Shown: positions 18,461 to 30,515, counted from the first letter of the stretch. The stretch: DNA of 64,000 bases from Rhizorhabdus sp049889055 (GCF_049889055.1 NZ_JBLTWO010000001.1:620001-684000); one strand, 5' to 3'. Numbers and translations: made by a program. Notes: generated from the letters alone by a model not told the origin.

Positions 18461-19330
18461 ATGGCAAAGGTGAGCTTTCTAGGGCTGGGCGCGATGGGCG
18501 CCCCTATCGCACGGCATCTGGCGGCTGCAGGCCATGATGTCACCGTCTACAACCGCACGCGCGCCAAGGCCGAAGCCTGGGTGGCAAAACATGGCGGGCG
18601 GCTTGCGCCAACTCCGGCCGCCGCCGCCGAGGATGCCGACGCGGTCTTTTCCTGCGTCGGCGCCGATGGCGATCTGGAGACGGTGACGCTGCGCAGCGAC
18701 GGCTGTTTCCGCGCGATGAAGAAGGGCGCGCTCTATGTCGACCATACGACGGCATCCGCGCGTATCGCCAGGCAACTGGCGGTCGAAGGCCGTGATCGCG
18801 GACTGCTCGTCGTCGACGCGCCGGTATCGGGCGGCCAGTCGGGCGCGGAAGCGGGTACGCTGGCGATCATGTGCGGCGGCTCGGACAAGGCGGTCGAGGC
18901 GGCGATCCCCCTGATGCAGGCCTATTCGTCGCGCATCGTCCATATCGGCGGACCCGGCGCTGGACAGACCACCAAGATGGTCAACCAGATCTGCATCGCA
19001 GGCGCGATGCAGAGCGCGGCCGAGGCACTGCGATTCGCCCAAAATGCCGATCTCGACCTCGACCGGGTGTTCGAAGCGATCTCGGGCGGGGCTGCGGCCA
19101 GCTGGTATATGGTCAACCGCTGGAAGACGATGTCGGACGAGAGCTTCGACTTCGGCTTCGCGGTCGACTGGATGCGCAAGGATCTCGGCATCGCGATCGA
19201 GGAAGCGCGCTCGAACGGCGCCGCCCTCCCCTTCGCCGCACTGGCCGATCAATTTTATGCCGAGACGCAGGCGCTGGGCTGTGGTCGACTCGACATCTCC
19301 TCGGTGGTCAAGCGACTGCCGCGCACATGA
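18461..19330 (+). CDS. NAD(P)-dependent beta-hydroxyacid dehydrogenase
   Basis: 289 aa. The Rossmann start LGLGAMGAPIARHLAAAG, the substrate-binding DAPVSGGQSGAEAGTLAIMCGG and the catalytic lysine in GAGQTTKMVNQ define the 3-hydroxyisobutyrate dehydrogenase/tartronate semialdehyde reductase superfamily. The exact substrate cannot be called. Its stop overlaps the next ATG (ATGA), so it is coupled to the amidohydrolase; it is divergent from ilvA. Confidence 0.85.
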   Translation: MAKVSFLGLGAMGAPIARHLAAAGHDVTVYNRTRAKAEAWVAKHGGRLAPTPAAAAEDADAVFSCVGADGDLETVTLRSDGCFRAMKKGALYVDHTTASARIARQLAVEGRDRGLLVVDAPVSGGQSGAEAGTLAIMCGGSDKAVEAAIPLMQAYSSRIVHIGGPGAGQTTKMVNQICIAGAMQSAAEALRFAQNADLDLDRVFEAISGGAAASWYMVNRWKTMSDESFDFGFAVDWMRKDLGIAIEEARSNGAALPFAALADQFYAETQALGCGRLDISSVVKRLPRT

Positions 19331-20991
19331 TCGCCCGCATGTTCGGCGCCAGCCGATGGGCGCTCGCCGCCCTGGCCCTGATCGCGTCGCCTGCCTTCGC
19401 CGACGGGCTGATCGACAATGCGAACGGCTACAGCTTCGACGACAAGGGCCAGCTGGTCCGCTTCGACGGGCTGCTGATCGATGGCCAGGGGCGCGTCTCC
19501 AAGCTGCTCCAGCGCGGTGACAAGCGCCCCGAGCGGCTCGACTTCCGCCTCGATGCCAAGGGCCGCACCGTCATTCCGGGGCTGATCGACGCCCATGGCC
19601 ATGTCATGGGGCTGGGGGAAGCGGCACTGTCGCTCGACCTGTCCGCAACCAAAAGCCTTGTTGAGGCGCAGGACGCGCTGCGTCGCTACGCAGCCGACCG
19701 TCCCACCCCGCTCTGGATTCGCGGCGGAGGCTGGAACCAGGAACGCTGGCAGCTCGGCCGCTTCCCGACCGCCGCCGACATCGACGCCATCACGCCCGGC
19801 CGCCCCGTCGTGCTCGACCGCGTCGATGGCCATGCCCTGCTGGCGAACAGCGCGGCGATGACGGCGGCCGGAATCACTGCCGCGACCAAGGACCCGCCCG
19901 GCGGCCGCATCGAGCGCGACGCCAAGGGCCAGCCGACCGGTGTCTTCGTCGACGCCGCGCAGCAGCTGGTCATGACGGCGGTGCCCGCGATGCTTCCGCG
20001 CGAGCGCGATGCCGCCCTCGTCAAGGCGCAGGACATTCTCCTCGGCTATGGCATCACCGCCACCGCCGACATGGGCACCTCCCCCGACGACTGGCTGACG
20101 ATGCGCCGCGCCGGCGATGCAGGGCGCCTGAAGGTGCGAATCATCTCTTATGCAGGCGGGATACCGGCGCTGCTCGCGGTGGCGGGCACCGGGCCGACGC
20201 CCTGGCTCTATGACGGTCGGCTCCGCATGGTCGGGGTCAAGCTGTACGACGACGGCGCGCTCGGTTCGCGCGGGGCGTGGCTGAAGGCGCCCTATGCCGA
20301 TGCACCGGGGCAGAAAGGGCTGCGCTTCCTTGAGGACGCCAAGCTCCGCAACCTGATGAGCCGCGCGGCGATGGACGGTTTCCAGACCGCCGTCCACGCG
20401 ATCGGCGACGCCGCCAACGAACAGGTGCTCGGCGCGATCGAGGAATTGTCGGACACCTACAAGGGCGATCGCCGCTGGCGGATCGAACATGCCCAGATCG
20501 TCGATCCGGCCGACCTTCCCCGCTTCGCCAGATATGGCATCATCGCCTCGATGCAGCCGGTTCACCAGACGTCGGACCATGCCATGGCCGAGGCGCGACT
20601 GGGTCCCGACCGGCTGGGCGGCGCTTATGCCTGGAAGACGATGCTCGACAACAAGGTGCCGCTGGCCTTCGGCTCGGACTATCCGGTCGAAAGCCCCAAC
20701 CCCTTTCCCGCCCTCGCCGCCGCCGTAAGCCGGGAGGATCCGTCCGGCCAGCCGCCCGGCGGGTGGCAGCCGCAGCAGGCGATCAGCATCGCCGAGGCCG
20801 TCCGCGCCTTCACCACGACCGCAGCTTATGCGGGCTTTGCCGAGGACCGGATCGGGTCGCTGACGCCCGGCCATTTCGCGGATTTCGTGATCCTCGATCG
20901 CGACATCTTCACCGCCGGCGTCGCCGATCTGCGTAGCGCCAGGGCGGTCGAAACCTGGATCGCTGGCAAGCGGGCCTGGACCGCACCCTGA
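19327..20991 (+). CDS. Exported amidohydrolase (YtcJ-like, amidohydrolase family 3)
   Basis: 554 aa. A signal peptide (WALAALALIASPAFA) is followed by a metal-dependent hydrolase domain: IPGLIDAHGHVMGLG (HxH metal pair near residue 95), AVHAIGDAANEQVLGAIE, RIEHAQIV, and FGSDYPVE (catalytic Asp). The C-terminus (GSLTPGHFADFVILDRD) is the usual return of the small beta domain. Substrate unknown; family members hydrolyse N-acyl amino acids, amides or cyclic ureas. The ATG lies inside the stop of the dehydrogenase upstream. Confidence 0.85.
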   Translation: MIARMFGASRWALAALALIASPAFADGLIDNANGYSFDDKGQLVRFDGLLIDGQGRVSKLLQRGDKRPERLDFRLDAKGRTVIPGLIDAHGHVMGLGEAALSLDLSATKSLVEAQDALRRYAADRPTPLWIRGGGWNQERWQLGRFPTAADIDAITPGRPVVLDRVDGHALLANSAAMTAAGITAATKDPPGGRIERDAKGQPTGVFVDAAQQLVMTAVPAMLPRERDAALVKAQDILLGYGITATADMGTSPDDWLTMRRAGDAGRLKVRIISYAGGIPALLAVAGTGPTPWLYDGRLRMVGVKLYDDGALGSRGAWLKAPYADAPGQKGLRFLEDAKLRNLMSRAAMDGFQTAVHAIGDAANEQVLGAIEELSDTYKGDRRWRIEHAQIVDPADLPRFARYGIIASMQPVHQTSDHAMAEARLGPDRLGGAYAWKTMLDNKVPLAFGSDYPVESPNPFPALAAAVSREDPSGQPPGGWQPQQAISIAEAVRAFTTTAAYAGFAEDRIGSLTPGHFADFVILDRDIFTAGVADLRSARAVETWIAGKRAWTAP

Positions 20992-21073
20992 AACCAATCC
21001 CCACGCTTGGACCGGTAACAATTGTCGGGCAACGCGCGTTCATCCCTCCGACCTGCCACTATCGGACGCCCCC

Positions 21074-22723
21074 ATGAAGATATCGCTTTTCGCCGCCGCC
21101 CTTCTCGCCACCGCTGCGACCTCGACCCAGGCGGCCCCGCCGCCCAAGCCTAAGCTGATCCTGGCCATATCGGTCGACCAGTTCTCGTCGGAGGTGTTCC
21201 AGCGCTATCGGGGCACCTATGTCGCTGGCCTAAAGACACTCGCGGGTGGGGTCGCTTATGCGATCGCCTATCATAGCCATGCAGCCACAGAGACCTGCCC
21301 CGGCCATTCCGCGATCCTGACGGGCCGTTATCCTGCGAACACGGGGATCATCGCGAACGACTGGATCGATCGGAAGACCGGTAAGAGCGTCTATTGCCTT
21401 TCGGTTCCGGGCCAGCCCGATCCAGAGGCGCGCGGCCATCAGAACATCCGTGCGACGACGCTGGGCGACTGGACCAAGGCTGCCCAGCCCGGCTCCCGCG
21501 TCTTCGCCGTATCGGGCAAGGATCGTGGCGCGATCACCATGGCGGGCAAGACTGCCGACGGCGTCTATTGGTGGGTCGACGGCAAGGGCTATGTCACTTC
21601 GCCTTATGCCGGTCCGACGACCGAAACGGTTACCGCCCCGGCTGCGGCCTTCGATGCGGCGCTGATGGCGCAATGGGCGAAGCGCCCGCCGAAGCTCTGG
21701 CCGAAACTGCCCCGTCGCTGCGCGGCGCTCCAGAAGGCGCATCATTTCGGCGATATCGACCTGTCGGGCCGGGTGCCGCCCGAGGCCGAGACGGCATCGC
21801 TCAAGGCGAAGGATTATCTGTCGACCAAGGCCTTCCAGGGATCGCTGCGCGCCTCCCCGCTCTATGATTCGCTGGCGGTCGACTTCGCCACTCAGATCCT
21901 TGCGCGGGAAAAGCTGGGCCATGGGCCGGCGACCGACATCCTCACCGTCAGCCTGTCGGCGACCGACTATATCGGCCATCGCTTCGGCAATGGCGGAGCG
22001 GAAATGTGCGCGCAACAGGCGGCGCTCGATGCCACGATCGGCCGGCTTCTGAAGGCGGTCGAGGCGCAGAAGGTGCCCTTCGTCGTGATGCTGACCGCCG
22101 ATCATGGCGCCACGGATGCCGCCGAGCGCGAACATGAACATGACAGCAAGGCGAGCCGCCTCGATTCCAAAGCGTTCATGGGGCGGCTGGACGCGACGCT
22201 GCGCGACGAACTGAAGCTGGACGAATCCCCGCTGCTCGGCAGCGATCCGACCCAGATCTACATCAAGGCCATGGACGACGAGGGCAAGCGGCTCGCTATC
22301 CGTACCGCCGCGCTGGCCTGGATCAAGCAGCAGCCCGAGGTGGTCGAGGCCTATACCGGTCCCGAGGTCGAGGCGGCGTCGGTTCCGATCGGAACCCCGC
22401 CCGAGATGATGACGATGCTGCAGCGCCTGCGGCTGAGCTATGACCGCGAGCGGTCGGGCGACATCATGGTCGTCTTTCGCGAGCGCACTTCCTTCGGCCG
22501 CCCGCTGAAAACGGGCGACACCGTCGCCGGTCACGGCACGCCTTGGGACCATGACCGGCAGGTGCCGATCCTGTTCTGGTGGCCCGACGCTTCCGCCGAG
22601 GATCGCAAGGCCAGTGCCGAGGTGGTCGATATCGCGCCGACGCTGGCCGGCGTGGTAGGCATCAAGCCGCCGGTGCCCGTCGACGGACGCTGCCTCGATC
22701 TCGGCGGCAACTGCCCGAAATAA
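21074..22723 (+). CDS. PafA-type alkaline phosphatase (nucleotide pyrophosphatase/phosphodiesterase superfamily)
   Basis: 549 aa. A signal peptide (ISLFAAALLATAATSTQA) is followed by metal ligand VDQF, the nucleophile threonine in ATETCPGHSAILTGRYP, SATDYIGHRFG, LTADHGATD and GHGTPWDHDRQVPILFW, which supply the remaining Asp/His zinc ligands. It is a periplasmic, calcium-independent type of alkaline phosphatase that releases phosphate from monoesters. No Pho box was recognised upstream. Confidence 0.88.
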   Translation: MKISLFAAALLATAATSTQAAPPPKPKLILAISVDQFSSEVFQRYRGTYVAGLKTLAGGVAYAIAYHSHAATETCPGHSAILTGRYPANTGIIANDWIDRKTGKSVYCLSVPGQPDPEARGHQNIRATTLGDWTKAAQPGSRVFAVSGKDRGAITMAGKTADGVYWWVDGKGYVTSPYAGPTTETVTAPAAAFDAALMAQWAKRPPKLWPKLPRRCAALQKAHHFGDIDLSGRVPPEAETASLKAKDYLSTKAFQGSLRASPLYDSLAVDFATQILAREKLGHGPATDILTVSLSATDYIGHRFGNGGAEMCAQQAALDATIGRLLKAVEAQKVPFVVMLTADHGATDAAEREHEHDSKASRLDSKAFMGRLDATLRDELKLDESPLLGSDPTQIYIKAMDDEGKRLAIRTAALAWIKQQPEVVEAYTGPEVEAASVPIGTPPEMMTMLQRLRLSYDRERSGDIMVVFRERTSFGRPLKTGDTVAGHGTPWDHDRQVPILFWWPDASAEDRKASAEVVDIAPTLAGVVGIKPPVPVDGRCLDLGGNCPK

Positions 22724-22739
22724 GGTCGGCGGAGCGACC

Positions 22740-23744
22740 TCAGCCGAACAGGCGCTGTTTCAGCGACGCCGCCTGACGGTAGAACCAGCGATAGAGGCGA
22801 CCCTTGAGGCTTCCATCCTCGAAGCCCGTCGCCTGGAGCTGTTCGATCCTGCCGATCACGACATTGTCGGCGACGCTCTTCACGCTGCCGGTCCAGTCGG
22901 CGACCAGGCTCGTCGGCCAGCTCGCCTCGCGGACCTGCGACGCACGGTTGCCCGTGACGACCAGAGCTGACGAAGGATTGGTGCGCCCCTCGGCCGATAC
23001 CGCGATGAACGCCGATCGGTTCTCCTTGTTGGCCCCCTGCACCATGACATTGCGCATGATTTGGCCAGACGCGCCTTCGGGCAGGTCGATCATGTAATTG
23101 GTCGCCCGCCCTTCGGTGTCGTCGAAGCTGCTATCGACAACCTCGATCCGCCGCGCGCGGCTCTTCACATAATGACCGCCCAGCCCCCGCTCGAAGCGGC
23201 TGCGCCGCACGGTCACTTCGCTATAGGCGCCGAGATAGAGTGAATGCGCGCAGGCCAGCCCGCGGTCGCAGCGGCCGAGCCCCGAAAAGGTCGACCGGTC
23301 GATCAGGATCGACGACAAGGGATCGTCGGCGCCGAGAATGCCCTGCTCCGAATCGCGGAACAGGCTGCCCGACACGAACAGGTCGCCCTTCTCGATCCGG
23401 ATTCCGGCGCCATTGCCTTCCGCGACCTTCATATTCTCGAAGACGAGGCCTTCGATACGGGCCTCCCGCCCGCGCAGGACGAGCGCCGCCTTCCCCTCGC
23501 AGATGCCGCCGTCGAAGATGACCTTGAGCGGACGAACAGCGCGATAGCGGATGCGGCCTGCCTGCTGGACGGCGCAGTCCGAGTAGCGGCCGGGCGCGAT
23601 CAGGATCGTCCCGCTCTCGTCTCCGATCGCCGAGACCGCAGCCGCGAGGCTGGTGAAGGACTGGCCGCTCGATTCGATGGTGAACGGCCCGCCATAGGCG
23701 GCGCCGGACAAGCTCGACAGAAGGATCAGACCGACAGCGCGCAT
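22740..23744 (-). CDS. Exported right-handed parallel beta-helix protein
   Basis: 334 aa. A signal peptide (VGLILLSSLSGAAYG) is followed by repeated short strand-turn units (IEGLVFENMKVAEGNGAGIRI, ILIDRSTFSGLG, VTVRRSRFERGLGG, IEVVDSSFDDTEG), as in pectate-lyase-like beta-helices. No catalytic set is obvious, and the function is unknown. AGAGGA precedes the ATG. It sits after the metH operon on the same strand with a 68-bp gap, and its stop converges on that of the phosphatase. Confidence 0.75.
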   Translation of the reverse strand: MRAVGLILLSSLSGAAYGGPFTIESSGQSFTSLAAAVSAIGDESGTILIAPGRYSDCAVQQAGRIRYRAVRPLKVIFDGGICEGKAALVLRGREARIEGLVFENMKVAEGNGAGIRIEKGDLFVSGSLFRDSEQGILGADDPLSSILIDRSTFSGLGRCDRGLACAHSLYLGAYSEVTVRRSRFERGLGGHYVKSRARRIEVVDSSFDDTEGRATNYMIDLPEGASGQIMRNVMVQGANKENRSAFIAVSAEGRTNPSSALVVTGNRASQVREASWPTSLVADWTGSVKSVADNVVIGRIEQLQATGFEDGSLKGRLYRWFYRQAASLKQRLFG

Positions 23745-23812
23745 TCCTCTACCCTAACGCAGCATGCATGAGGATTTGCTTAGCGCCTTGTCGATCGCGA
23801 TCGAGGCTCTCG

Positions 23813-26410
<2,598 letters not shown>

Positions 26411-26505
26411 TATCTCGGGTCTTCCAGATCGTCGGTCAGCGGGGCGTATCGCGGATAATCTTTAAGAAGGCCGTTATCAGAGGCCTGCAATGAGCGAGGG
26501 GGCGG

Positions 26506-27561
26506 TCAGGCCATCATCGTCATCGGGTCGAGCCCGGCCAGCCGGGTGCGATGGTCGTGCACATGCGGCGTGCGCGGGGGCTTGCCCTTCACCGCCGCCG
26601 CCATCGCGGCGATATGCCCGGGGGTCGAGCCGCAACAACCGCCAACGACATTGACCAGCGCCTGATCCGCCCATTCGCCGATGAAGCCGCCGGTCGTCGC
26701 CGGCTGCTCGTCATATTGGCCGAGGTCGTTGGGCAGACCGGCATTGGGATAGATCATGACCAGCGTGTCGGCCATCGCGGACAGGACCTGGACATGGGGG
26801 CGCAGCAGGTCCGCTCCGAAGGCGCAGTTGAGCCCGATCGTCAGCGGGTGCGCGTGGCGCACCGCATACCAGAAGGCCTCGACCGAATGGCCCGACAGGT
26901 TGCGGCCCGACATGTCGGTGATCGTCATCGACAGCATGATCGGGATCTCGGTGCCGCGCTTCGTCTGCTCGTCGAGCACCGCCATGATCGCGGCCTTGGC
27001 GTTGAGCGTGTCGAACACGGTCTCGATCAGGATGAAGTCGCAGCCGCCGTCGAGCAGCCCGGCAACCTGATCCTGATAGACGTCGCGCATCGTATCGAAG
27101 TCGATCGCGCGATAGCCGGGGTCGTTGACGTCGGGCGACAGCGACAATGTCTTGTTGGTCGGGCCGATCGCGCCGGCGACGAAGCGCGGCCGACCGTCGC
27201 GGGCGGCATAGTCGTCAGCCGCCTTGCGCGCGATCGATGCTGCCGCGACGTTCATGTCGCGGACCAGATGGACCGCGTCATAATCGCCCTGGCTGATGAT
27301 GTTCGCGTTGAAGGTGTTGGTCGATACGATGTCCGATCCCGCGTCCAGATATTGGCGCGTGATCGCGTCGATCACGTCCGGGCGGGTGAGCACCAGCAGG
27401 TCGTTATTGCCCTTCTGGTCGCAAGGCAGGTCGAGGTCGCCACGATAATCGGCCTCCTGGAGCTTGTAGCTCTGGATCATCGTGCCGAAGGCGCCGTCGG
27501 TCAGCAGGATGCGCTGCTTCGCCTGATCGCGGAAGATCGCCGCTGCTTCTGATCTGTGCAT
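26506..27561 (-). CDS. Methionine synthase, homocysteine S-methyltransferase domain (first piece of MetH)
   Basis: 351 aa. It has TDGAFGTMIQSYKL at the start of the barrel and the zinc cysteines in GLNCAFGA and GGCCGSTPGH, so the zinc site that activates homocysteine is complete. It corresponds to the first module of full-length MetH and must act with the 865-aa product downstream, which starts 95 bp after this stop. The start ATG 27561 lies 21 bp after metF, and the frame remains open upstream only as a shadow of metF. Confidence 0.93.
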   Translation of the reverse strand: MHRSEAAAIFRDQAKQRILLTDGAFGTMIQSYKLQEADYRGDLDLPCDQKGNNDLLVLTRPDVIDAITRQYLDAGSDIVSTNTFNANIISQGDYDAVHLVRDMNVAAASIARKAADDYAARDGRPRFVAGAIGPTNKTLSLSPDVNDPGYRAIDFDTMRDVYQDQVAGLLDGGCDFILIETVFDTLNAKAAIMAVLDEQTKRGTEIPIMLSMTITDMSGRNLSGHSVEAFWYAVRHAHPLTIGLNCAFGADLLRPHVQVLSAMADTLVMIYPNAGLPNDLGQYDEQPATTGGFIGEWADQALVNVVGGCCGSTPGHIAAMAAAVKGKPPRTPHVHDHRTRLAGLDPMTMMA

Positions 27562-27581
27562 GATATGTCCCCGTCCCGATC

Positions 27582-28526
27582 TCAGGCCGCAACCTCGAGG
27601 CCCGCGCCCTTCGTGCGCAGCCCCAGCAGGTGGCAGATCGAGAAAGCCAGTTCCGCCCGGTTGAGCGTGTAGAAGTGAAATTCGCGGACGCCGCCTGCAT
27701 AGAGCCTGCGGCACATTTCGGCCGCGATCGTCGCCGCGATCAGCTGGCGCGCGGCGGGATGATCGTCGAGCCCCTCGAACAGGCGGTCCATCCACGCCGG
27801 AATCGCCGCCCCGCACATCGCCGCGAATTTGCGCGTCTGCGCGACGTTCGACACGGGCAGGATGCCGGGCACGATCTCGCCCTCGATCCCTGCCGCACGC
27901 GCCTTGTCGCAGAAGCGGAAGAAGGTTTCGGGCGAGAAAAAGAACTGGGTGATCGCACGCGTCGCACCGGCGTCGAACTTCGCCTTGAGATTGGCAAGGT
28001 CGCTTTCCAGGCTGACGGCTTCCGGATGGCTTTCGGGATAGGCCGCGACCGAGATCTCGAACGGATGAATCGCCTTGAGGCCCGACACCAGCTCGGCCGC
28101 GTTGCGATAGCCGTCGGGGTGCGGTGCAAAGCTCGCGCCCTGCGTCGGCGGGTCGCCGCGCAGCGCGACGATGTGGCGCACGCCCGCCGCCCAATAAGCG
28201 CGGGCGATCTCCTCGATATCGGCCTTGCTCGCCTCCACGCAGGTCAGGTGGGCAGCGGCGGGAATGCCCGTCTCGCGCACGATCCGCTCGACCGTCTGGT
28301 GGGTGCGCTCGCGGGTCGAACCGCCCGCGCCATAGGTCACCGACACGAAGCGCGGGGACAGCGGCGCCAGCGTCTGGATCGCGACCCACAGGCTCTCTTC
28401 CATCTTCTCGGTCTTCGGCGGGAAGAATTCGAACGAGACGGCCGCATCGCCGGCGAGGTCGGCGAACAATGGCGTATCGAGGGCCCGGCGGGCTTCCTCG
28501 AGCTGACTGAATGGAACAGTGCTCAT
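27582..28526 (-). CDS. metF: 5,10-methylenetetrahydrofolate reductase
   Basis: 314 aa. VSFEFFPPKTEKMEESLW carries the conserved catalytic glutamate, and SVTYGAGGSTRERT and TCVEAS...HIVALRGDPP form the FAD/folate site. It produces 5-methyl-THF, the methyl donor of the adjacent MetH. The ATG overlaps the stop of the ArsR-methyltransferase gene upstream (ATGA), so regulator and enzyme are translationally coupled. Confidence 0.95.
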   Translation of the reverse strand: MSTVPFSQLEEARRALDTPLFADLAGDAAVSFEFFPPKTEKMEESLWVAIQTLAPLSPRFVSVTYGAGGSTRERTHQTVERIVRETGIPAAAHLTCVEASKADIEEIARAYWAAGVRHIVALRGDPPTQGASFAPHPDGYRNAAELVSGLKAIHPFEISVAAYPESHPEAVSLESDLANLKAKFDAGATRAITQFFFSPETFFRFCDKARAAGIEGEIVPGILPVSNVAQTRKFAAMCGAAIPAWMDRLFEGLDDHPAARQLIAATIAAEMCRRLYAGGVREFHFYTLNRAELAFSICHLLGLRTKGAGLEVAA

Positions 28527-29494
28527 GATGCTACCTTCAACTGCGCGCGCTGACCGCGCACGCCCAACCAGAGTTTCACCGTCAATGCGTCGCCGACCAG
28601 CGCCTCGACGCGCTCGAGCCCGAGGCCGACCGAGGCGAACCAGGCGCCGATCTGTTCATCCCCGAATCCCAGCCGCGCATGGGCGTCGCGGGTGCGCAGC
28701 TCTTCCAGATCATGGCTCGCGAAATCGACGATGAGCAGCCGCCCGCCGGGCGACAGCAGACGCGCGCATTCGGCGATCGCCGCCGACGGATGTTGTGCGA
28801 AATGCAGGACCTGGTGCAGCAGGACGAGATCGGCCGTGCCGTCTGCGAGCGGCAGGGCGTACATGTCCCCCTGGCGCAGTTCGGCCCCGTCGAGGCCTGC
28901 CTCAGCCAGCTTCACCCGCGCGAGCCGGAGCATCTCCGGGCTGCGGTCTATTCCCAGCGCCGAATCGGCATGATCGCCGATCAGTTCGATCATCCGGCCA
29001 GTGCCCGTGCCGATATCCACCAACCGGCCCACTGGCGAATCGGACAGGATGCTCAAAATCTGCCGCTCGACCGCACTCTCCGGAACATGGAGCGAGCGAA
29101 TCGCGTCCCACTCCTCCGCATGATCGGCGAAATAGCGCGCGGCTGCGGCGGCGCGGTCGGCGCGCACGGCTGCGAGGCGCGCGCGGTCGGTCGCGACCCA
29201 ATTCTCCTCGCTCTCGCCATTCCAGCCGTCCATCGCGGCAAAGAGCGGCGCCACCGCCTGCTCATGTCCCAGTCCGAGGAAGACCCAGCTGCCTTCCTTG
29301 CGCCGGTCGGCGAGGCCGGCATCGCTCAAAATCTTCACATGGCGGGAAACCCGTGGCTGGCTTTGCCCGAGAACCTGTGCCAGCTCGCCGATCGACAGCT
29401 CCATCGCGCGCAGCAGATGGAAGATGCGAAGACGGGTCGGGTCGGCAAGCGCCCGGAATATGGCCAATGCGTCGAGCGGCATATATGCAGACAT
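28523..29494 (-). CDS. ArsR-family regulator fused to a SAM-dependent methyltransferase domain (SahR-like)
   Basis: 323 aa. Residues 1-95 form an ArsR winged helix (ALADPTRLRIFHLLRAMELS, then VLGQSQPRVSRHVKILSDAGL). The C-terminal two thirds is a class I methyltransferase fold with VDIGTGTGRMIELIG (motif I) and LVLLHQVLHFAQHPSAAI. It heads the metF-metH operon, and a near-perfect palindrome sits in its own promoter. The setting matches SahR-type regulators that sense S-adenosylhomocysteine and repress the SAM cycle (family knowledge; the assignment here is inference). ATG 29494 is the first sensible start; M5 at 29482 would be nearly leaderless from the proposed promoter. Confidence 0.85.
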   Translation of the reverse strand: MSAYMPLDALAIFRALADPTRLRIFHLLRAMELSIGELAQVLGQSQPRVSRHVKILSDAGLADRRKEGSWVFLGLGHEQAVAPLFAAMDGWNGESEENWVATDRARLAAVRADRAAAAARYFADHAEEWDAIRSLHVPESAVERQILSILSDSPVGRLVDIGTGTGRMIELIGDHADSALGIDRSPEMLRLARVKLAEAGLDGAELRQGDMYALPLADGTADLVLLHQVLHFAQHPSAAIAECARLLSPGGRLLIVDFASHDLEELRTRDAHARLGFGDEQIGAWFASVGLGLERVEALVGDALTVKLWLGVRGQRAQLKVAS

Positions 29495-29518
29495 AAAGAA
29501 ATCTTTATATGCGGTCAA
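29490..29518 (-). promoter_or_regulatory. Promoter of the methionine-cycle operon
   Basis: Read on the minus strand: TTGACC (29518-29513), 17-bp spacer, TATGTC (29495-29490). Transcription would begin near 29483, which fits a leaderless message starting at the ATG of codon 5 (29482). The operator palindrome exactly fills the spacer. An alternative -10, TATAAA at 29508-29503, lacks a good -35. Confidence 0.4.
29491..29510 (-). promoter_or_regulatory. Palindromic operator of the SahR-like regulator
   Basis: Minus strand ATATAAAGATTTCTTTATGT: 9-bp arms (ATATAAAGA / TCTTTATGT) around TT with one mismatch, the inner 7 bp perfect. It overlaps the first start codon and lies between the proposed -35 and -10, a classical repressor position. 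The form resembles motifs I recall for SahR in Proteobacteria. Confidence 0.7.
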
Positions 29519-29627
29519 GGCGCTTGCCCGCCGGATGCCCGCGCGGCATGCCCTCCCAACACGGAACTTCAAGGCGTTCCGCGAGTCTCACCGCCGGCGG
29601 GCCACCCGCCCGAAAGGGAAATCGATC

Positions 29628-30515
29628 ATGCTTTCATCGGCACGGATTTTGGGCGTCGCGGCCCTGGGCCTGCTGCTTTCCGCCTGCACCTCGACGCGTG
29701 TCGGGACCGACAGGCTTGCGGAGAAGGACCCGCTCGAGGGCTTCAATCGCGCCGTGTTCTCGGTCAACCGCGGCGCCGACAAGATTCTCGTCAAGCCGGT
29801 GACCCAGGTCTATCGCGGCGTGACGCCGAAGCCTGCGCGCGATGGCATCCGCAATTTCTTCGCCAATGTCGGCGAGCCCTTCTCCTTCATCAACAACATC
29901 CTGCAGGGCAAGGGCGACCGGGCCGCGCGCAATGTCGGTCGCTTCCTGGTCAATACGACCATCGGCGTCGCGGGGCTGTTCGACCAGGCGAGCCGGATGG
30001 GGATCAAGCGCGCCGATGAGGATTTCGGCCAGACCCTCGCGGCCTGGGGCGCGAATGGCGGCCCCTATCTCATGCTGCCGCTGCTCGGGCCATCGACGCT
30101 GCGCGACGGCGTCGGCACGGGCAGTTCGTGGTTCCTCGACCCCTATCGTGTGTGCACCCGCGAATGCGATCTGCCCAAGGGCTCGCAACTGGCGCTGACC
30201 GCCAGCCAGGTGATCAGCATCCGCGACGGGTTGATCGAGAGCGGCGCCGACAATTTTCTGGCATCGACCCTCGATCCCTATGCCGCGACGCGGTCGGCCT
30301 ATCTGCAGCGGCGACGCGCGGAAATATTGGATCAGGAAGACAATTTCAGCGCGGGCGCCGACGCCGACGCAGGGCTTCCGGCCCGCGACGCACTCGGTGC
30401 GGCCGATGCCGACGCCGGACTTGGGATCGCCGAACCGGCGACGGATGGAGCCACGCCGACCGTTACGGCACCGGCCTCCGAGACCGTTTCGGGGCCGGAA
30501 AAACAGCCTGATTAA
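29628..30515 (+). CDS. mlaA: MlaA (VacJ) family outer-membrane lipoprotein
   Basis: 295 aa. The lipobox LLLSAC ends at residue 20. The MlaA domain follows with DPLEGFNRAVFSVNRGADK, FFANVGEPFSFINNILQGK, TIGVAGLFDQASRMG and GPYLMLPLLGPSTLRDGVG. It removes mislocalised phospholipids from the outer leaflet and passes them to the MlaC/FEDB system, whose genes are not in this window. The C-terminal 60 residues are Ala/Asp-rich and low complexity. GAAAGGGAAA precedes ATG 29628. Confidence 0.93.
   Translation: MLSSARILGVAALGLLLSACTSTRVGTDRLAEKDPLEGFNRAVFSVNRGADKILVKPVTQVYRGVTPKPARDGIRNFFANVGEPFSFINNILQGKGDRAARNVGRFLVNTTIGVAGLFDQASRMGIKRADEDFGQTLAAWGANGGPYLMLPLLGPSTLRDGVGTGSSWFLDPYRVCTRECDLPKGSQLALTASQVISIRDGLIESGADNFLASTLDPYAATRSAYLQRRRAEILDQEDNFSAGADADAGLPARDALGAADADAGLGIAEPATDGATPTVTAPASETVSGPEKQPD

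Noticed and set aside
29491..29627. SAM or SAH riboswitch before the methionine operon
   Set aside because: No riboswitch core seen, and the promoter lies too close to the start to leave room for one.
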